Assembly (NCBI RefSeq): GCF_003589595.1
Contig: NW_020654051.1
Location: forward strand, 9,851,729 to 9,915,728
Length of the DNA: 64,000 nucleotides
Origin: Hyposmocoma kahamanoa
Taxonomy: Eukaryota > Arthropoda > Insecta > Lepidoptera > Cosmopterigidae
Reading direction: 5' to 3'
Numbering within the stretch: the stretch's first letter is position 1; each line of letters starts with the position of its first letter. Below the pieces are notes generated by a model that saw only the letters and a program-made list of their open reading frames with translations, searched no databases and had not been told where the DNA came from. Shown here piece by piece: positions 1 to 11,044 of the stretch. Position numbers and translations under genes: made by a program.

Positions 1-502
1 CGGTTGTATTTTTTTGAGAATTGTTCACAAATTTAAACAAAATAAAATTGCAGGCTTAAAATACTTGACACAAAACGACTTAAATAATAAAAAGATTATA
101 CTTATTTAGGAAATAAATTAAAAAACGTTTATTTTTCGTACACGTATACAATACTGGCATAATATTAGTGAAATACAAAATGAATTATTGACATGAAAAA
201 CTTTAACATAGAAAATTAAATTAAAACTCACAGAAATAAAATTCGTGTCCCTACATACATATATGCATATATGTGTGACAAACCATAATTCAATAAACCT
301 TAGGGCTTGTTTACGTAACTTACTTATTTTATATAAATTTGCACTGCAACAACCCTTCTGAATAATTTAAACAATCACACTAAAACAGCCGAAATCAAAA
401 TAATAAATCTTCATACAGCGACTGTACCTACTCATAACACTGAAATAGCTTTGGATTTGCACGTACTCGTTTTGTCGACATCACAGTACAATATAATATA
501 CA
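1..502. other. AT-rich non-coding flank
   Basis: No coding exon or recognised repeat is seen. The stretch lies downstream of the minus-strand transposase-like gene. A minus-strand AATAAA at 128-133 could be its polyadenylation signal, which would give a 3' UTR of about 370 nt. If the two genes that follow belong to a transposon, one end of it should lie here or beyond the window edge. Confidence 0.4.
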
Positions 503-2911
503 TCAAAAATCAACTTTAACATAGGAATCCAATTTTACTTTATACAGTACAGAAATTAAATTTGTGTACAAGTCTACATACGCAATAGTACGACTACGTG
601 TTGTTTGTATTACTTTATATGCTCTGAAATGAGCATTATAATGAACAATATCTAAAAAAAAACATTTAAATAATATGTCATTAGTACAATGATTAATCAT
701 TATTTTGTTAACAATATAATATTTGGGAATATCCTCAATTATATCTTGTAGCAAAACATTATTTACGGTATACCTAATTCCGTTTAATTCACACCAATCA
801 ACATAAATGCAATTGTCTGCACCACAGTGGCCTTCATCAAATTCATATTTACCATACAAAAGATTATCCGTCAAACCTTTCTCAGTTGCATATCGAAAAC
901 TTTGTTTTAGTTGACAACGTTTCATAACAGATTGAGGAAGATCTTTTCGTGATGTTATTGACTGACAAACCTTTTTTAACTCTTTGTGTTTCGCTTCGTA
1001 TTTAAAAGCACTTATAAGTATAGGCGGCCCAATTTTTTTTATAATTGTAGGGTAATGAATAAGGAAATGATGTTTGGGTTTTAATTTACTTTGAAATAAA
1101 TTAAGGTATTGCTGGTGATGTTCTTCAATAATACTTTTTAAGTAATCTATTAGGTCTGAAGTAAACGAATGTGAAGTGAGAACATTTGTTATTTCCAATA
1201 ATATTAAATAATAGTTCCAAACGGGGTCGTTATTTTCAACTAAATCTCCAACCACAAAAGCAAAATTTCTTGTAAGGCATAACATTTCAGAAGCAGATAT
1301 AGTTAAACTTTTGTTTAATAAGTGTTGATTATTGATTGGTGGTGGTGTGTTTTTCTCATTAGTATTGTACTTAAAGTACTTTATCCTAGAATTCAGATGA
1401 TCTAGTGAGAAATATCCTTTATCTATTAGACTTCTAATTACAAGGGCCATTCCATACCTTAGTACCCCTTCCGTAAGATCATGCATCACATCACATGTAA
1501 CATTATTGTAAATATGAAAATATTTCAAATTATTCCAAACACATATTTCTTTAATTCCTATACGATTTTCAACATGTTGATTGTATTCAGAAGGCATTCG
1601 TAGATTATTTAATTCACACGATTGGGTTTCAGATTCAGTTTTGGTAGTCAAACAAAACCTGCAGAAATATGTAGCCATAAAGCTTTCGAAAAGTCCTAAT
1701 ATGCCGTGGAGTCCTAAGTTATCTCCAGATAAAGTTATTAATACAAATTTTACTGTAATGATATTTTTGGACAATAAAACACCAACGCCAACTTCTTCTA
1801 AAAACTTAAGTTCTTCAATTAATTTGTTAAAAATTGCCCCATTGCCAAAAAATACTCTGTCCTTTGAATAAAATACTTGAGTCACAAAAATATTTTCTAA
1901 CCTACTTGATTGTTCTGGCGGAATAGTTGCAATAGAAATATAAACTGCACCTAACTTATATTCGCCAGCGTGGCTTCCTAGGGCATAGCCACTTTCAAAA
2001 TCATCAAAATACAAAATTAAAGGGATAACGATACTATCTTTGTCTATATTAGCCGAAAGTTCTTTCCACAACGATCCTTGAATCACATTTCGAATCACAT
2101 CACCGTTACTTACATTACTCTCGTCCAAAAGCATCTGTTGATAATTAAGAATGTGAGAAAGTACTCCAGGTAAGTTTAAAAAATTGCTTAATGTTTGTCT
2201 AAGTGGTGTCATATAAAGTTTTCGTTCCTTTAGCATCATTGTTACATCATTATTTTCACTACGTCGATCTTTGACAGTTCCGATCTTTACTTCTACAGGG
2301 GCTACATAATACTCATTGTCAACTAAATTTTTCAAGCGCTTATATTCTGTATCGTAGTCTTTAAATATGTCTGGTAATGCTAATATCATTTCTATTACAA
2401 TAATGTTTCTTTTAGTGGCATCTATATGTTCGTTATTAACTGTTTCGTGTATATTTGAAGTGATGTTGTGGATTAAGGTTTGAACTAATTCTATCAAAGT
2501 TTGTATTAAAGATCTTGGTAAACTAACAAACCCATATAAATTGCATACAAATATATTTAAGTATGATTTTACAGATTTTATAAAAGATTCATTTCCAGTG
2601 TCTTTATCATTCGACGGTGATGTGTCAAAAGATTGGTGTGTATCATTGGTACTTGGAAATGAACTTTGTTCGGACAGGATGGAGTTACTGATATTAATAC
2701 TATTGTCACAAGAAGTACTATTCCTATTGCGATTTGAATTGTAACACGTTGTTAAATGATTTTTAAAACGATTTTTTTTATCATATGTTCTTTTACAACT
2801 CTCAAAAGGGCAGACAAAATAGTTACCTATTTTATGGATAGTTTCTAAATGAAAAATGTATTGCTTAAAATCATGAAGTATTTTGTGACAGTAATTACAG
2901 TTCAAATCCAT
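503..2911 (-). CDS. tnp2/EnSpm-like transposase-like protein, intact 802 aa
   Basis: A single uninterrupted reading frame of 802 aa starts at ATG 2911. Two C2H2-like finger motifs lie near the N-terminus (CNYC at residues 5-8 with a downstream HLETIH, and CPFESC at 34-39 with a downstream H and C). The middle holds FDDFE (302-306), SGDNLGL (395-401), a CRFC knuckle (417-420) and DVMHDLTEGV (474-483), and further on YEAKHKELKK (638-647). This order, an Asp-rich strand, an Asp turn, a CxxC, an MHDL.EGV helix and a late Glu, is what I associate with tnp2/EnSpm-type (CMC) transposases and their animal relatives. D303/304, D397 and E639 are my candidates for the catalytic triad (inference). There are no stops or frameshifts, which is unusual beside the decayed elements elsewhere. 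The SAMD3-like gene ends 250 bp upstream on the same strand. A domesticated transposase is the alternative. Confidence 0.7.
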   Translation of the reverse strand: MDLNCNYCHKILHDFKQYIFHLETIHKIGNYFVCPFESCKRTYDKKNRFKNHLTTCYNSNRNRNSTSCDNSINISNSILSEQSSFPSTNDTHQSFDTSPSNDKDTGNESFIKSVKSYLNIFVCNLYGFVSLPRSLIQTLIELVQTLIHNITSNIHETVNNEHIDATKRNIIVIEMILALPDIFKDYDTEYKRLKNLVDNEYYVAPVEVKIGTVKDRRSENNDVTMMLKERKLYMTPLRQTLSNFLNLPGVLSHILNYQQMLLDESNVSNGDVIRNVIQGSLWKELSANIDKDSIVIPLILYFDDFESGYALGSHAGEYKLGAVYISIATIPPEQSSRLENIFVTQVFYSKDRVFFGNGAIFNKLIEELKFLEEVGVGVLLSKNIITVKFVLITLSGDNLGLHGILGLFESFMATYFCRFCLTTKTESETQSCELNNLRMPSEYNQHVENRIGIKEICVWNNLKYFHIYNNVTCDVMHDLTEGVLRYGMALVIRSLIDKGYFSLDHLNSRIKYFKYNTNEKNTPPPINNQHLLNKSLTISASEMLCLTRNFAFVVGDLVENNDPVWNYYLILLEITNVLTSHSFTSDLIDYLKSIIEEHHQQYLNLFQSKLKPKHHFLIHYPTIIKKIGPPILISAFKYEAKHKELKKVCQSITSRKDLPQSVMKRCQLKQSFRYATEKGLTDNLLYGKYEFDEGHCGADNCIYVDWCELNGIRYTVNNVLLQDIIEDIPKYYIVNKIMINHCTNDILFKCFFLDIVHYNAHFRAYKVIQTTRSRTIAYVDLYTNLISVLYKVKLDSYVKVDF

Positions 2912-3163
2912 TTTGACAATAAGCGAAACACAGAGAGTTTTAGTCGGAGATTGATCAGGTTAACAATATTGTAAATATCACTTGTAGCAATTATTGTTGC
3001 ATAAATTGTCGTAACTGAGTTAGAAGTGGTAAGAAAATTCTTTCTAATTGAAAGTCTGTGTATAAACTGTTTTTTTTTTCAAAGAATAGCATGAACAACT
3101 CAATTGGGAGTGGGCCCTGCTCTGATTGAGTTTATGAAACCTTGAAAGTGGTGTTTAGCTAAA

Positions 3164-4604
3164 TCACATATTCAAAACGTCAATTATATACGGTACGACG
3201 TTATCGTACTTAGTTTCTATATTATATACACATCTTTGTATGATCAAATATAAATGGTCGCCTGCTCTGGGATATCTAACGTTGAAGGTATGGTAAAGTT
3301 TAAAAAGAGTATCAAAAGCTTTTGTTATGGTTAAAAATTGATATCTTACATCATCTACTATTAGTAACGGTGAACCACACTCTAGCAAAGATCCCTGGAG
3401 TATAACATAGGGTTGAACAGACAATTTCTTGCTTGTCGCCTTTTGTTTTTGTTCTTTGATTACTTGGTCTATATCGCCAGCATTCTAGAAATTAAGATAG
3501 TATTAAGAGTACATAATGAATGAAACATAATAAGTAGCCACAACAGATTTGTGAGCCAATCTTTACCACAAAGTAATATTATAAATGAGGCATAATTATG
3601 AGGCATAAATATTGAAAACAAAAAATACATATATATATTATATACAGGAGACAGTTTTATATATATATATACCTACTCATCTGTAGAACAAAGATCTATA
3701 TGTGCAAGACTACTTGTTCTCAGGACATAGTACATTTCGTTTGTTCTTCTTCGCTGTAAATGTCAGATCGACTGTTGTTGGATTTTGTATTTTCGAAACG
3801 AAATAAGATATATAAATTGTCAAAACGCCTTTACACAGGCCTTAGTTTGAATAACGAAATTATTCTCGTAACGTACTTATTCTCTTCGTTATATAATCAT
3901 ATCGGACTTCGGATGAGTCGACATTATAAATTCCTCCGTGGCCGAAAGGTTACCATGCCGAACTGCCAACGCAGAGGTCCCAGGTTCGATTCCCGGGCTC
4001 GGAGAAATATTTGTATGGCCTAAATTTATTTCTCTCGTGAGTTTGAGTGTAATTTGTGATGGTTTATGTGTATATCCATGGCACCCGCGACACAGGGTTT
4101 CCCTAGGGCGGGGCTATTAAAAAAAACATACCGGCACACAAATATATAAGGAGTCAATTGCTTCCTGAGTAGTGAACTTAATTTTTTTTGAAATTCTTCC
4201 CTTTGGAGGCACCAGATGTGCGAGTATTTTAAGCTCAGCAGGAAGTGTTACTGTAACAATTGAAAATAATATTATACAATTTTATCTATCAAATTTAGCC
4301 ACTGTAGCGAAACTGTATACCACTCAAACTGTAATCAGACAACGTAGGCCTCTAAACTAGATCTAAATATTTCGAAGAGAAGAAGGAAAGACATTGTGGT
4401 AAAAGTACCTCAAGTAAATACAACATTTGCAAACAGACAATTCAATCGATCGGCCCAATCGATCCAATCGATCGGACGGACGGACGGACGAACGCACGCA
4501 CGCACGCACGGACACACACGCACACACTGACACACGGACGGACGGACGGACGGACGGACGGACGGACGGACGGACGGACGGATGGACGGACGGACGGACG
4601 GACG

Positions 4605-4636
<32 letters not shown>

Positions 4637-7600
4637 GACGGACGGACGGACAGACGGACCGACGGACAGACGGACCGACGGACAGACGGACCGACGGACA
4701 GACAGACTAAGTTAAAAATGTTAAATGTGAATTTATAGCTATGGAAGAGCGGTACCTCCTGACACTGACGCTTGACAAGCTTAATAGAAGGTACCATCCA
4801 CTGTTAATGTAAAGTTAATTGCATTACTGAAATAAACATTTTCTTATTATTATTATTATTATTTATTTTACTAATTCTATCTCAAGCTTTATAAAATTAA
4901 AAACGGACACTTACAATCATTATCTAAATTTTTCAGTGACTCAATAAGGTTCAAGATCCTTTCGTCTCTGTTCGGTTTAAAAGCAATAATTTTTTCGAAA
5001 AATATTTTCCAATTTAAATAAAAATTCAGCCCTTTTTCTGGATACAACAAGTCGAAGTCAATGTTTATCTGAAAACAAATATCATAGTTGTCAAAATGAT
5101 TGGTCTGCGTCAAGATGGATAGCTCAGAAATAAAACGTAAAACATATGAAAACAGATTACATACCAATATGTCACTTCTTTGGTCTGATAATATTTTCCA
5201 GTCTTGTAGAAACTCATGAACGCTCTTGTGTTCACTTTCTTTTCGAACTTTAAATGTATCTTTCCATTTTTGTATTACTTCACCCCATGGTTCGGTGTTA
5301 TTGTTGAGAAACAGTATATCTCTTAAATGTAAATCTAAAAAAAATCATGTTAGTGTTTCATTTAATCCTTATTGAAATGTTTTGTAAGACTTTCATTATT
5401 TACCTGCATTTCAATCAGCTGACAAATGCCTTTCCCACGTAAGTACCTGTTCCTATCTAATAATAATAATATTATAGATTTTTTTAGATAGAAGACATAG
5501 TAACAAAACAACCTATTGAAAATAAACATTAGTTCAGCAAAATTCAATAGTTTAGAAGTCATGATTATTTATGTACATTCAATAGCACATCAGACCACAC
5601 ATTTTTATTTGAAAATCGCCTCCAGTGCAACGGAACAAGATACATCAATGTGAAACTTGATATGTTGCCATCCATACCTTTTCAATATTTTCTACTCTAG
5701 TCATTAAAACCACCACCAGTATCATAATCGTTATTCAAACAATTTTAACTTAATTTCTCAAAAGAAAACATTGGTTCAGCTCAGATTTACATGAAATTAT
5801 TCTCAAACCTATCTATTTATCAGAAGTTCTCTATACATATGTTTTTAAACATTTTCTTTTTGTGTACATTATGACCATTAGAGAGTTAAAATTGTAGAAA
5901 CTCATGAACATGAATTGACTAAAAAATAACGGAGCAATCTAAGAACAAACACAAAAATGGTTCATTGCATGCTAGCTACATGGTTACTACTACTTTAATA
6001 CCAAATTTCAATTAATTTAGTGGAATAATTTTCAAAATAGACTAGTTTTAAACTTTTGACTAGAGTAGAAAATTTTCAAGAAAGTACATAAAAAAATCAT
6101 AACTTAAGCTATTGATTTTTGGTAAACTAATATTTATTTTAAATGGGTTGTTACTCCTATATGTAGAAAAATTTTTGGACCACTGTAAATGGGGCCCACT
6201 TACAGAGGATTTAGAGTTACATTTACCTGTATTAAATACCCAGAATGATGCGACTTAGAATACCTACTCTCAAATACCTAAATAGGTTCATAAATTGCTT
6301 TAACCCAGTGAAAGTCAGTGGGTTTAATTGCAAGCCCATTTAAAAAAAAAATTACCTTGCAAACCTTGAATATACTGTCTTTTAAACGGTGGAGCATTTT
6401 CTAGAGTGCCAGATTGTCGCTTGTGTGTGTGGTCTCCATATTTATACAGAAGGTTACGGACTTTGTCTACCAATTTTCCTCGTGCTACTGTAGAACGTCC
6501 ATTAAATGAATTATTTTTTTTTATAGGTTTGGTAAAATAAGTGCCTATTGACTCCTTTGGAAACAGTGATATTATTTTCGCAGATATAATATTATATTCT
6601 TCATAGGTTATCCGGCTAAAAAAATTTGAGTGATGTATTATTGGGAAGTGTAAAAGTAATCAGAACACAGTATATACTTACTAATATATACAGTATATAC
6701 TTACTAATTGACAATGTATGTGTATATATGTTTTATAATTATATCGGTCAACTGGTTTCTCTTGGTATTATTGAGAAAACCATATGTTTCATAGTATTTT
6801 AAAATACTATTGCCACCTGCTGACGTATGCAGTAGTGTCTCCAAATCAAAATGTGGAAATGTTTTTCTAGATACACTTTTGGTTGTTTCCAAGACGTCGA
6901 CCACTTGTAGTTCATCTAATGAAACTAATAAACCGGCATCACTGGTGCTTGTCTCAAATTTACTGGAGGTGGGAGTAATAATGACTTGATCATCAGTTGA
7001 TTCAGATACTGCATCTGTCGTTGCCTGTAAAGTTAAAAAAATAGACTATTTTGTGTATTTTATAGTCAAGCTATGTTAAGATGTCAGTATGAAAGCACTT
7101 TCAACTAAATTTTTTAACTTAAACATACAGGTCCCTCACCTGTGCAGTAATAAGCTCCCCTATCTTTTCCTCTAAAGATAGTCTAGTCCCCATATGTGGG
7201 CATAATTCTTTCAAATTGTCTAGTTTTAATTTGGGGAAATGTTCAATCGTTATACCATTCTCTGCAAAAGTAGTCAAGTTTGTAAATAAAGTCAAATTAA
7301 ATCAAATATCTTTTTATGTATTTTACTTCTAGTTTAATAACACACACACTCAATAACACATACACTGAATATACCCCGCACTAGGGAAACCCTGTGTCGC
7401 GGGTGCCATGAACACACACATAGACAACCACAAACTGCACCCAAACTAGGCCGTATAAATATTTCTCCCGGCCCAGGAATCGAACCTGGGACCTCTGCGT
7501 CCGGCAAGGTAACCGCCACAGAGGCAGTTAAAAGTTAGTTTCTATTGTAAAATGCTAATTGTCGAATTTCAAATCATTCAAAAAAGTCATTTCAAAGGTA

Positions 7601-7910
7601 GATACATTATTTTTAATAAACAATGACGACATTAAATCGGGATTCTAAACAGAGATTATTTACATAAAAACTCATAAATTAAATAATCCCATGTTTAAGT
7701 ATAGTGTATACCTATTTCTAGGAAAAGTTCGTCTAAGATCCCTCCATTTTACGCTTACATTCAACGTTACGTACAAAATATCATCATGCGCATAAAAATG
7801 TAATACTTACACAATTAATTCATAATAACATCAAATCACTCACCAATAAAATTGGTCACTACAACTTGTGGTATATTCCACGATTCCAAAAGTTCTTTCA
7901 ACGAATCCAT
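3164..7910 (-). CDS. SAMD3-like protein (SAM domain), 8 exons, 510 aa
   Basis: Exons on the minus strand: 7910-7844, 7261-7140, 7024-6705, 6615-6356, 5334-5165, 5068-4915, 4250-4132, 3484-3164. Every junction has GT-AG and matching phase, and the sum is 511 codons. The first two exons encode a SAM-type fold (start MDSLKELLESWNIPQ, then LKLDNLKELCPHMG). Exon 4 carries ARGKLVDKVRNLLYKYG, the block I recognise from the 'sterile alpha motif domain-containing protein 3-like' proteins common in arthropods and fish. Exon 7 gives LVPPKGRISKKIK and the last exon DTLFKLYHTFNVRYP, both fitting that family. The function of the family is not known to me; many copies travel with transposons. Intron 6 holds a GGAC microsatellite, intron 7 holds a SINE that touches the exon 7 donor, and intron 1 holds another SINE. 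The frame is intact throughout. Confidence 0.75.
3930..4128 (+). repeat. tRNA-derived SINE (family 1), copy 1
   Basis: The tRNA-like head has box A (GTGGCCGAAAGGT) and box B (GGTTCGATTCC), followed by the family body (AGAAATATTTGTATGGCC, TTTCTCTCGTGAGTTTG, GACACAGGGTTTCCCTAG) and an A-rich tail. Six more copies occur in this window. It lies in intron 7 of the SAMD3-like gene, antisense to it, and its tail ends within a few bases of the exon 7 splice donor. Confidence 0.85.
4474..4710. repeat. GGAC/GGAC-GACA tetranucleotide microsatellite
   Basis: About 240 bp of (GGAC)n with interruptions of ACGC, ACAG and GGACC. It lies in an intron of the SAMD3-like gene. Long reading frames across it on both strands are artefacts of the 4-base repeat (period 12 in codons). 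Confidence 0.95.
5571..5672. mobile_element. Short MITE, family with AGCACATCAAG ends, diverged copy
   Basis: The ends resemble ACATTCAATAGCACATC and the inverse ACTTGATATGTTGCC, around a centre reading CCAGTGCAACGGAACAAGA. The same layout recurs near 25.2, 35.6 and 45.2 kb. It lies in an intron of the SAMD3-like gene. Confidence 0.5.
7331..7529 (-). repeat. tRNA-derived SINE (family 1), copy 2
   Basis: Full-length minus-strand copy with a box B complement (GGAATCGAACCTGGG) and the body block GGGAAACCCTGTGTCGCGGG. Part of the region between the tRNA head and the body is deleted. It sits in intron 1 of the SAMD3-like gene. Confidence 0.85.
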
Positions 7911-8870
7911 TACTGTTTCCACAAACAACAAATAGAAAAATCAGTTCCTTTTTAAGATTTTATTCTCCTTGCCTTACCTTTTTAAGATTTCAAGTAAAAC
8001 TAAGTAAGTATAGTTCACTTTGCTTCACATTTTAAATAATTGGCTATTGATTTATGGATGGCTTCTTCAATCGCAGATACCACGGCCACGGAGACGGAGC
8101 GCGCGCGTTTTCAACATGTCACGACATGATTGAAAATGACAAAGCAAAATGTTGCCATAAAAAATGTATTCTCGAATTTAGAATATTACTCTTATTAGCA
8201 AAATAACTTTTTTTTTGTCTAAGAAAATATTTTCTTAAAATACATCCAAGAAATTGGGGATTCATTTGAGATTATTTAGATTTGATGTAAGAGGAAAAAA
8301 TTTCTTGATGTAAGTAATGTCCAATTAATTGATTAGAAATGAAATAAAATCTTGAAGTGAACGTATTTGTCTCAAAGTTAGAATAAAGTTAAGAGTAAAA
8401 TTGTATTAGAAAAAGATAAGCAGTATCTTTGTAATGACAATATTTTATTACTTTAAATAAATATGTTTTCAGAATTAGCAAATATTTTGAGAAATTGCTC
8501 TTTCTTATTAGTAGAAATCCTTTTTTTCTGTGTGGTTTCCTTTCTTTTCTTTCCATTTTCTTAACCCGTTCGTGCATAGTACTGAAATTATACTGCGCCC
8601 AAAAACGTCACCACTTTTCTATATGCCGTAGTGCTTACATTGATTCAATATAATTATTACGGTTTATCACTGACGACGGTTGATTCCGTCAACAAGCATA
8701 ATCGTACTGATCATAGTTCTTGCAAATGTTTCTTGTGCATGAAAAGTACGGCTCATAGTCGTAGTACGGTAGAAGGGTATTTGCCGTTGTGAGATAATTA
8801 GAAAATTAAAATGCGCGATATTGATTGCGCAAGAGAAACGCTTTCCAAAATAAACACTTAGGTACTAATT
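7911..8870. other. Upstream flank of the SAMD3-like gene
   Basis: No coding exons are seen. A short GC-rich patch around 8075-8110 (GAGCGCGCGCG) could belong to the gene's promoter, but no core element is clear. If this gene and its neighbour form a transposon, its other terminal repeat should be sought here; I could not pair any sequence with 1-500. Confidence 0.3.
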
Positions 8871-9025
8871 AGTAGTAATAATTACAATAACGCACACACT
8901 CAACATTGCCCCGCATTAGGAAAACCCTGTGTTGCGGGTGCCATTGACACACATATATACAACCACAAATTACACCCAAACTCACGAGAGAAATGAATAT
9001 AGGCCATACACATATTTCTCCCGAA
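8871..9025 (-). repeat. tRNA-derived SINE (family 1), copy 3, head lost
   Basis: Contains the 3' body of the family (ACTCAACATTGCCCCGC, GGTGCCATTGACACACA, ACTCACGAGAGAAATGA), but the tRNA-like head is missing past CATATTTCTCCCG. Confidence 0.8.
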
Positions 9026-9520
9026 AAACCTAAAAAAATACTTTCGGGATTATGGAAATTCATGCAAACGTTATTTTGGGCAAATGTATTTTCGGTCTTC
9101 TGATTCGTAACCCCGAGCCGTAGAAAGAGTACAACAATATTTGAAAGTATTACTAACATGTATTAAAAAATATTTTAAGAATAACATTAGCATCAAAGCG
9201 ACTCTATGAAATTTTTGTTCTAAATATTTCAAACGCTTGTGTTTCAAACAATTGAAATTGACGTGATGGATCTCGTTCAGTCTTTTACGCAAGCGATGAG
9301 TCGGAAAGAGACAGTTAGCTATTTGATTATTTTGATTGCTTTTGTAATTTATATTTACGATTAATTTAAATATAAATTAAATACTATATATACTAGTGCA
9401 TAAAATAACACTTTTAAATGATAACTATGATAACACAATGTAGTACTTACTGATAATATACCACCCTGTTTTTTCACTTTGGTTGAGTATTTTTTAGAAG
9501 GTTTTACTACACAAGACGGC
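9026..9520. other. Non-coding spacer
   Basis: AT-rich sequence between two repeats. I see no exon, RNA gene or terminal repeats in it. Confidence 0.3.
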
Positions 9521-9524
9521 ATCA

Positions 9525-9655
9525 TTGACAAGCGCGCTGTCAGTCGAACAAACGATGACTAAAGCGTGATTGACGCCCTGTATACAATTTTAACGCCCTG
9601 TAAGTTCGGACACTTTTTAGCGCGGACCATACGTCCATTTATTTGTAAGTCAATG
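9525..9655. mobile_element. Truncated copy of a hAT-like MITE
   Basis: About 130 bp that align well with 45655-45788 (shared blocks CGCGCTGT, ACTAAAGCG, CTGTATAC, CGGACACTTTTTAGCGCGGA, GTAAGTCAATG). Only the right terminal repeat, TTTGTAAGTCAATG, is present; the left end is lost. Confidence 0.7.
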
Positions 9656-10583
9656 TGATAGGAATATTGATTTCAAAAGTCAATATTAGCGCTATTCATG
9701 GTCTAAACGTTATGTCAGTCAAGCCTTCAAATTATTATGTAGCCATCAATGATTCTACATACTAAGATCATTGGTGACCATACTTTATATCGTATGTGCG
9801 CAATTGAGTTATGATTATGACACATAGATGTACACTCTCGCGCGCACTCTCAAACACATGCGCCCGGACCAGGGCTCCGTCACTCGCTCAAGGTTATGCG
9901 ATAAGTGCCTACCGCTGAGTGCGCTGACGTCGGCGCAAGCGCTCATACAAGTTCATTTATAAGCATTCGGCTCCGCACGACTGCACACAGCGGGCAACGT
10001 TATTTTCACCTATATGAGCGCGTGCTTAGGTTCCTTTTTCCTTGTAGTGAGCGCCTAGTGTCATTAATCAGTGTGTATTATTAGGCTATTGTAGCGTAGG
10101 TATTGATTTCGATTTTGTATGAGAGTGAAGTAATAGATTACGTAGTAACTATTAAGTAATCTGTGCCTGGACTAAAGCGCACGAACACAGACATATGTGT
10201 CTGCTGTACGCAGCATACGCTGTATGCAGCGTATAGAGATAACGAATCATGAAAGATCCATGACCCATAATCTGACCAGTTAAAAGGATGTTTGTGTACA
10301 AAAAAAAAGAGTTTTGAATTATGCAATTATGAACCACTTATTAATTTATCTAAATGAAATATTGAAAATCTATGAGGTTAACATGTAACAGGGCAGTAAA
10401 GATTTGACATTAAACATATTTTTAATTATGTGAAAACCCTGATTAGGTTATTGTCTGACTTTCTATCAAAATAAGTACCATCACACTCTTGCGCGAACCC
10501 TGCGCGGTCAGCTATAGTAGGCATACGACCGATGTCATTCTCTGGGTGATAAACAATAATAATAATATATAATAATAATCATA
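9656..10583. other. CpG-richer spacer upstream of the SAP130-like exons
   Basis: From about 9835 to 10080 the sequence is much richer in CG than its surroundings (TCTCGCGCGCACTCTC, GCGCTGACGTCGGCGCAAGCG). It could be a promoter or a decayed element. I found no splice-compatible exon that would extend the SAP130-like gene upstream. Confidence 0.3.
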
Positions 10584-10589
10584 ATATTA

Positions 10590-10785
10590 ATAACGTACAC
10601 ACTCAACATAGCCCCGCACTAGGGAAACCCTGGTTCGCGGGTGCCATTGACACACCACAAATTACACCCAAACTCACGAGAGAAATAAATGTAGGCCATA
10701 CAAATATTTCACCCGGCCCGGGAATCGAACCTGGGACCTCTGCGTGGCAGTCTGGCATGGTAACCGTTCGGCCATAGAGGCAGTT
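10590..10785 (-). repeat. tRNA-derived SINE (family 1), copy 4
   Basis: Near full-length minus-strand copy. Boxes A and B of the head read in reverse as CCGTTCGGCCATAGAGG and GGGAATCGAACCTGGG; the body ends in a TAA-rich tail on its 3' side. Confidence 0.9.
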
Positions 10786-11044
10786 GAAAATAAATAAATA
10801 CTAAACACAAATATTTTGCACTAACATACATTTTTTTTATATAGAAACACATTTTTTTTTATTCCATAAGTTCTAGTACCCACAGTAAAGCGACACATAC
10901 CATTGTAAAATACAGATATTTTTCTATAAATCTAGCCATATGTCATTTCTGTACGCCGTGGGTATGGTTTTTAGGTTTTGGGTCGTGATTTTTATAAAGT
11001 CTCGTAATAACCAACTATCTACGAAAGTTTACTCTAATTCACAG

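Noticed and set aside
3938..4020. Apparent tRNA genes (box A/box B) here and at the other SINE heads
   Set aside because: They are joined to a shared SINE body with an A- or TAA-rich tail and do not fold into a complete cloverleaf with a proper acceptor stem; they are SINE heads.
4363..4797. Long frames on both strands with Arg/Ser/Pro- or Asp/Gly/Arg-rich repeats
   Set aside because: They run through the (GGAC)n microsatellite; a tetranucleotide repeat keeps several frames open by composition alone.
4889..5167. Read-through of the exon at 4915 into the intron (ending CKCPFLIL)
   Set aside because: A better model splices at 4915 to the exon at 4250, which restores phase with the last exon and adds the family block LVPPKGR.
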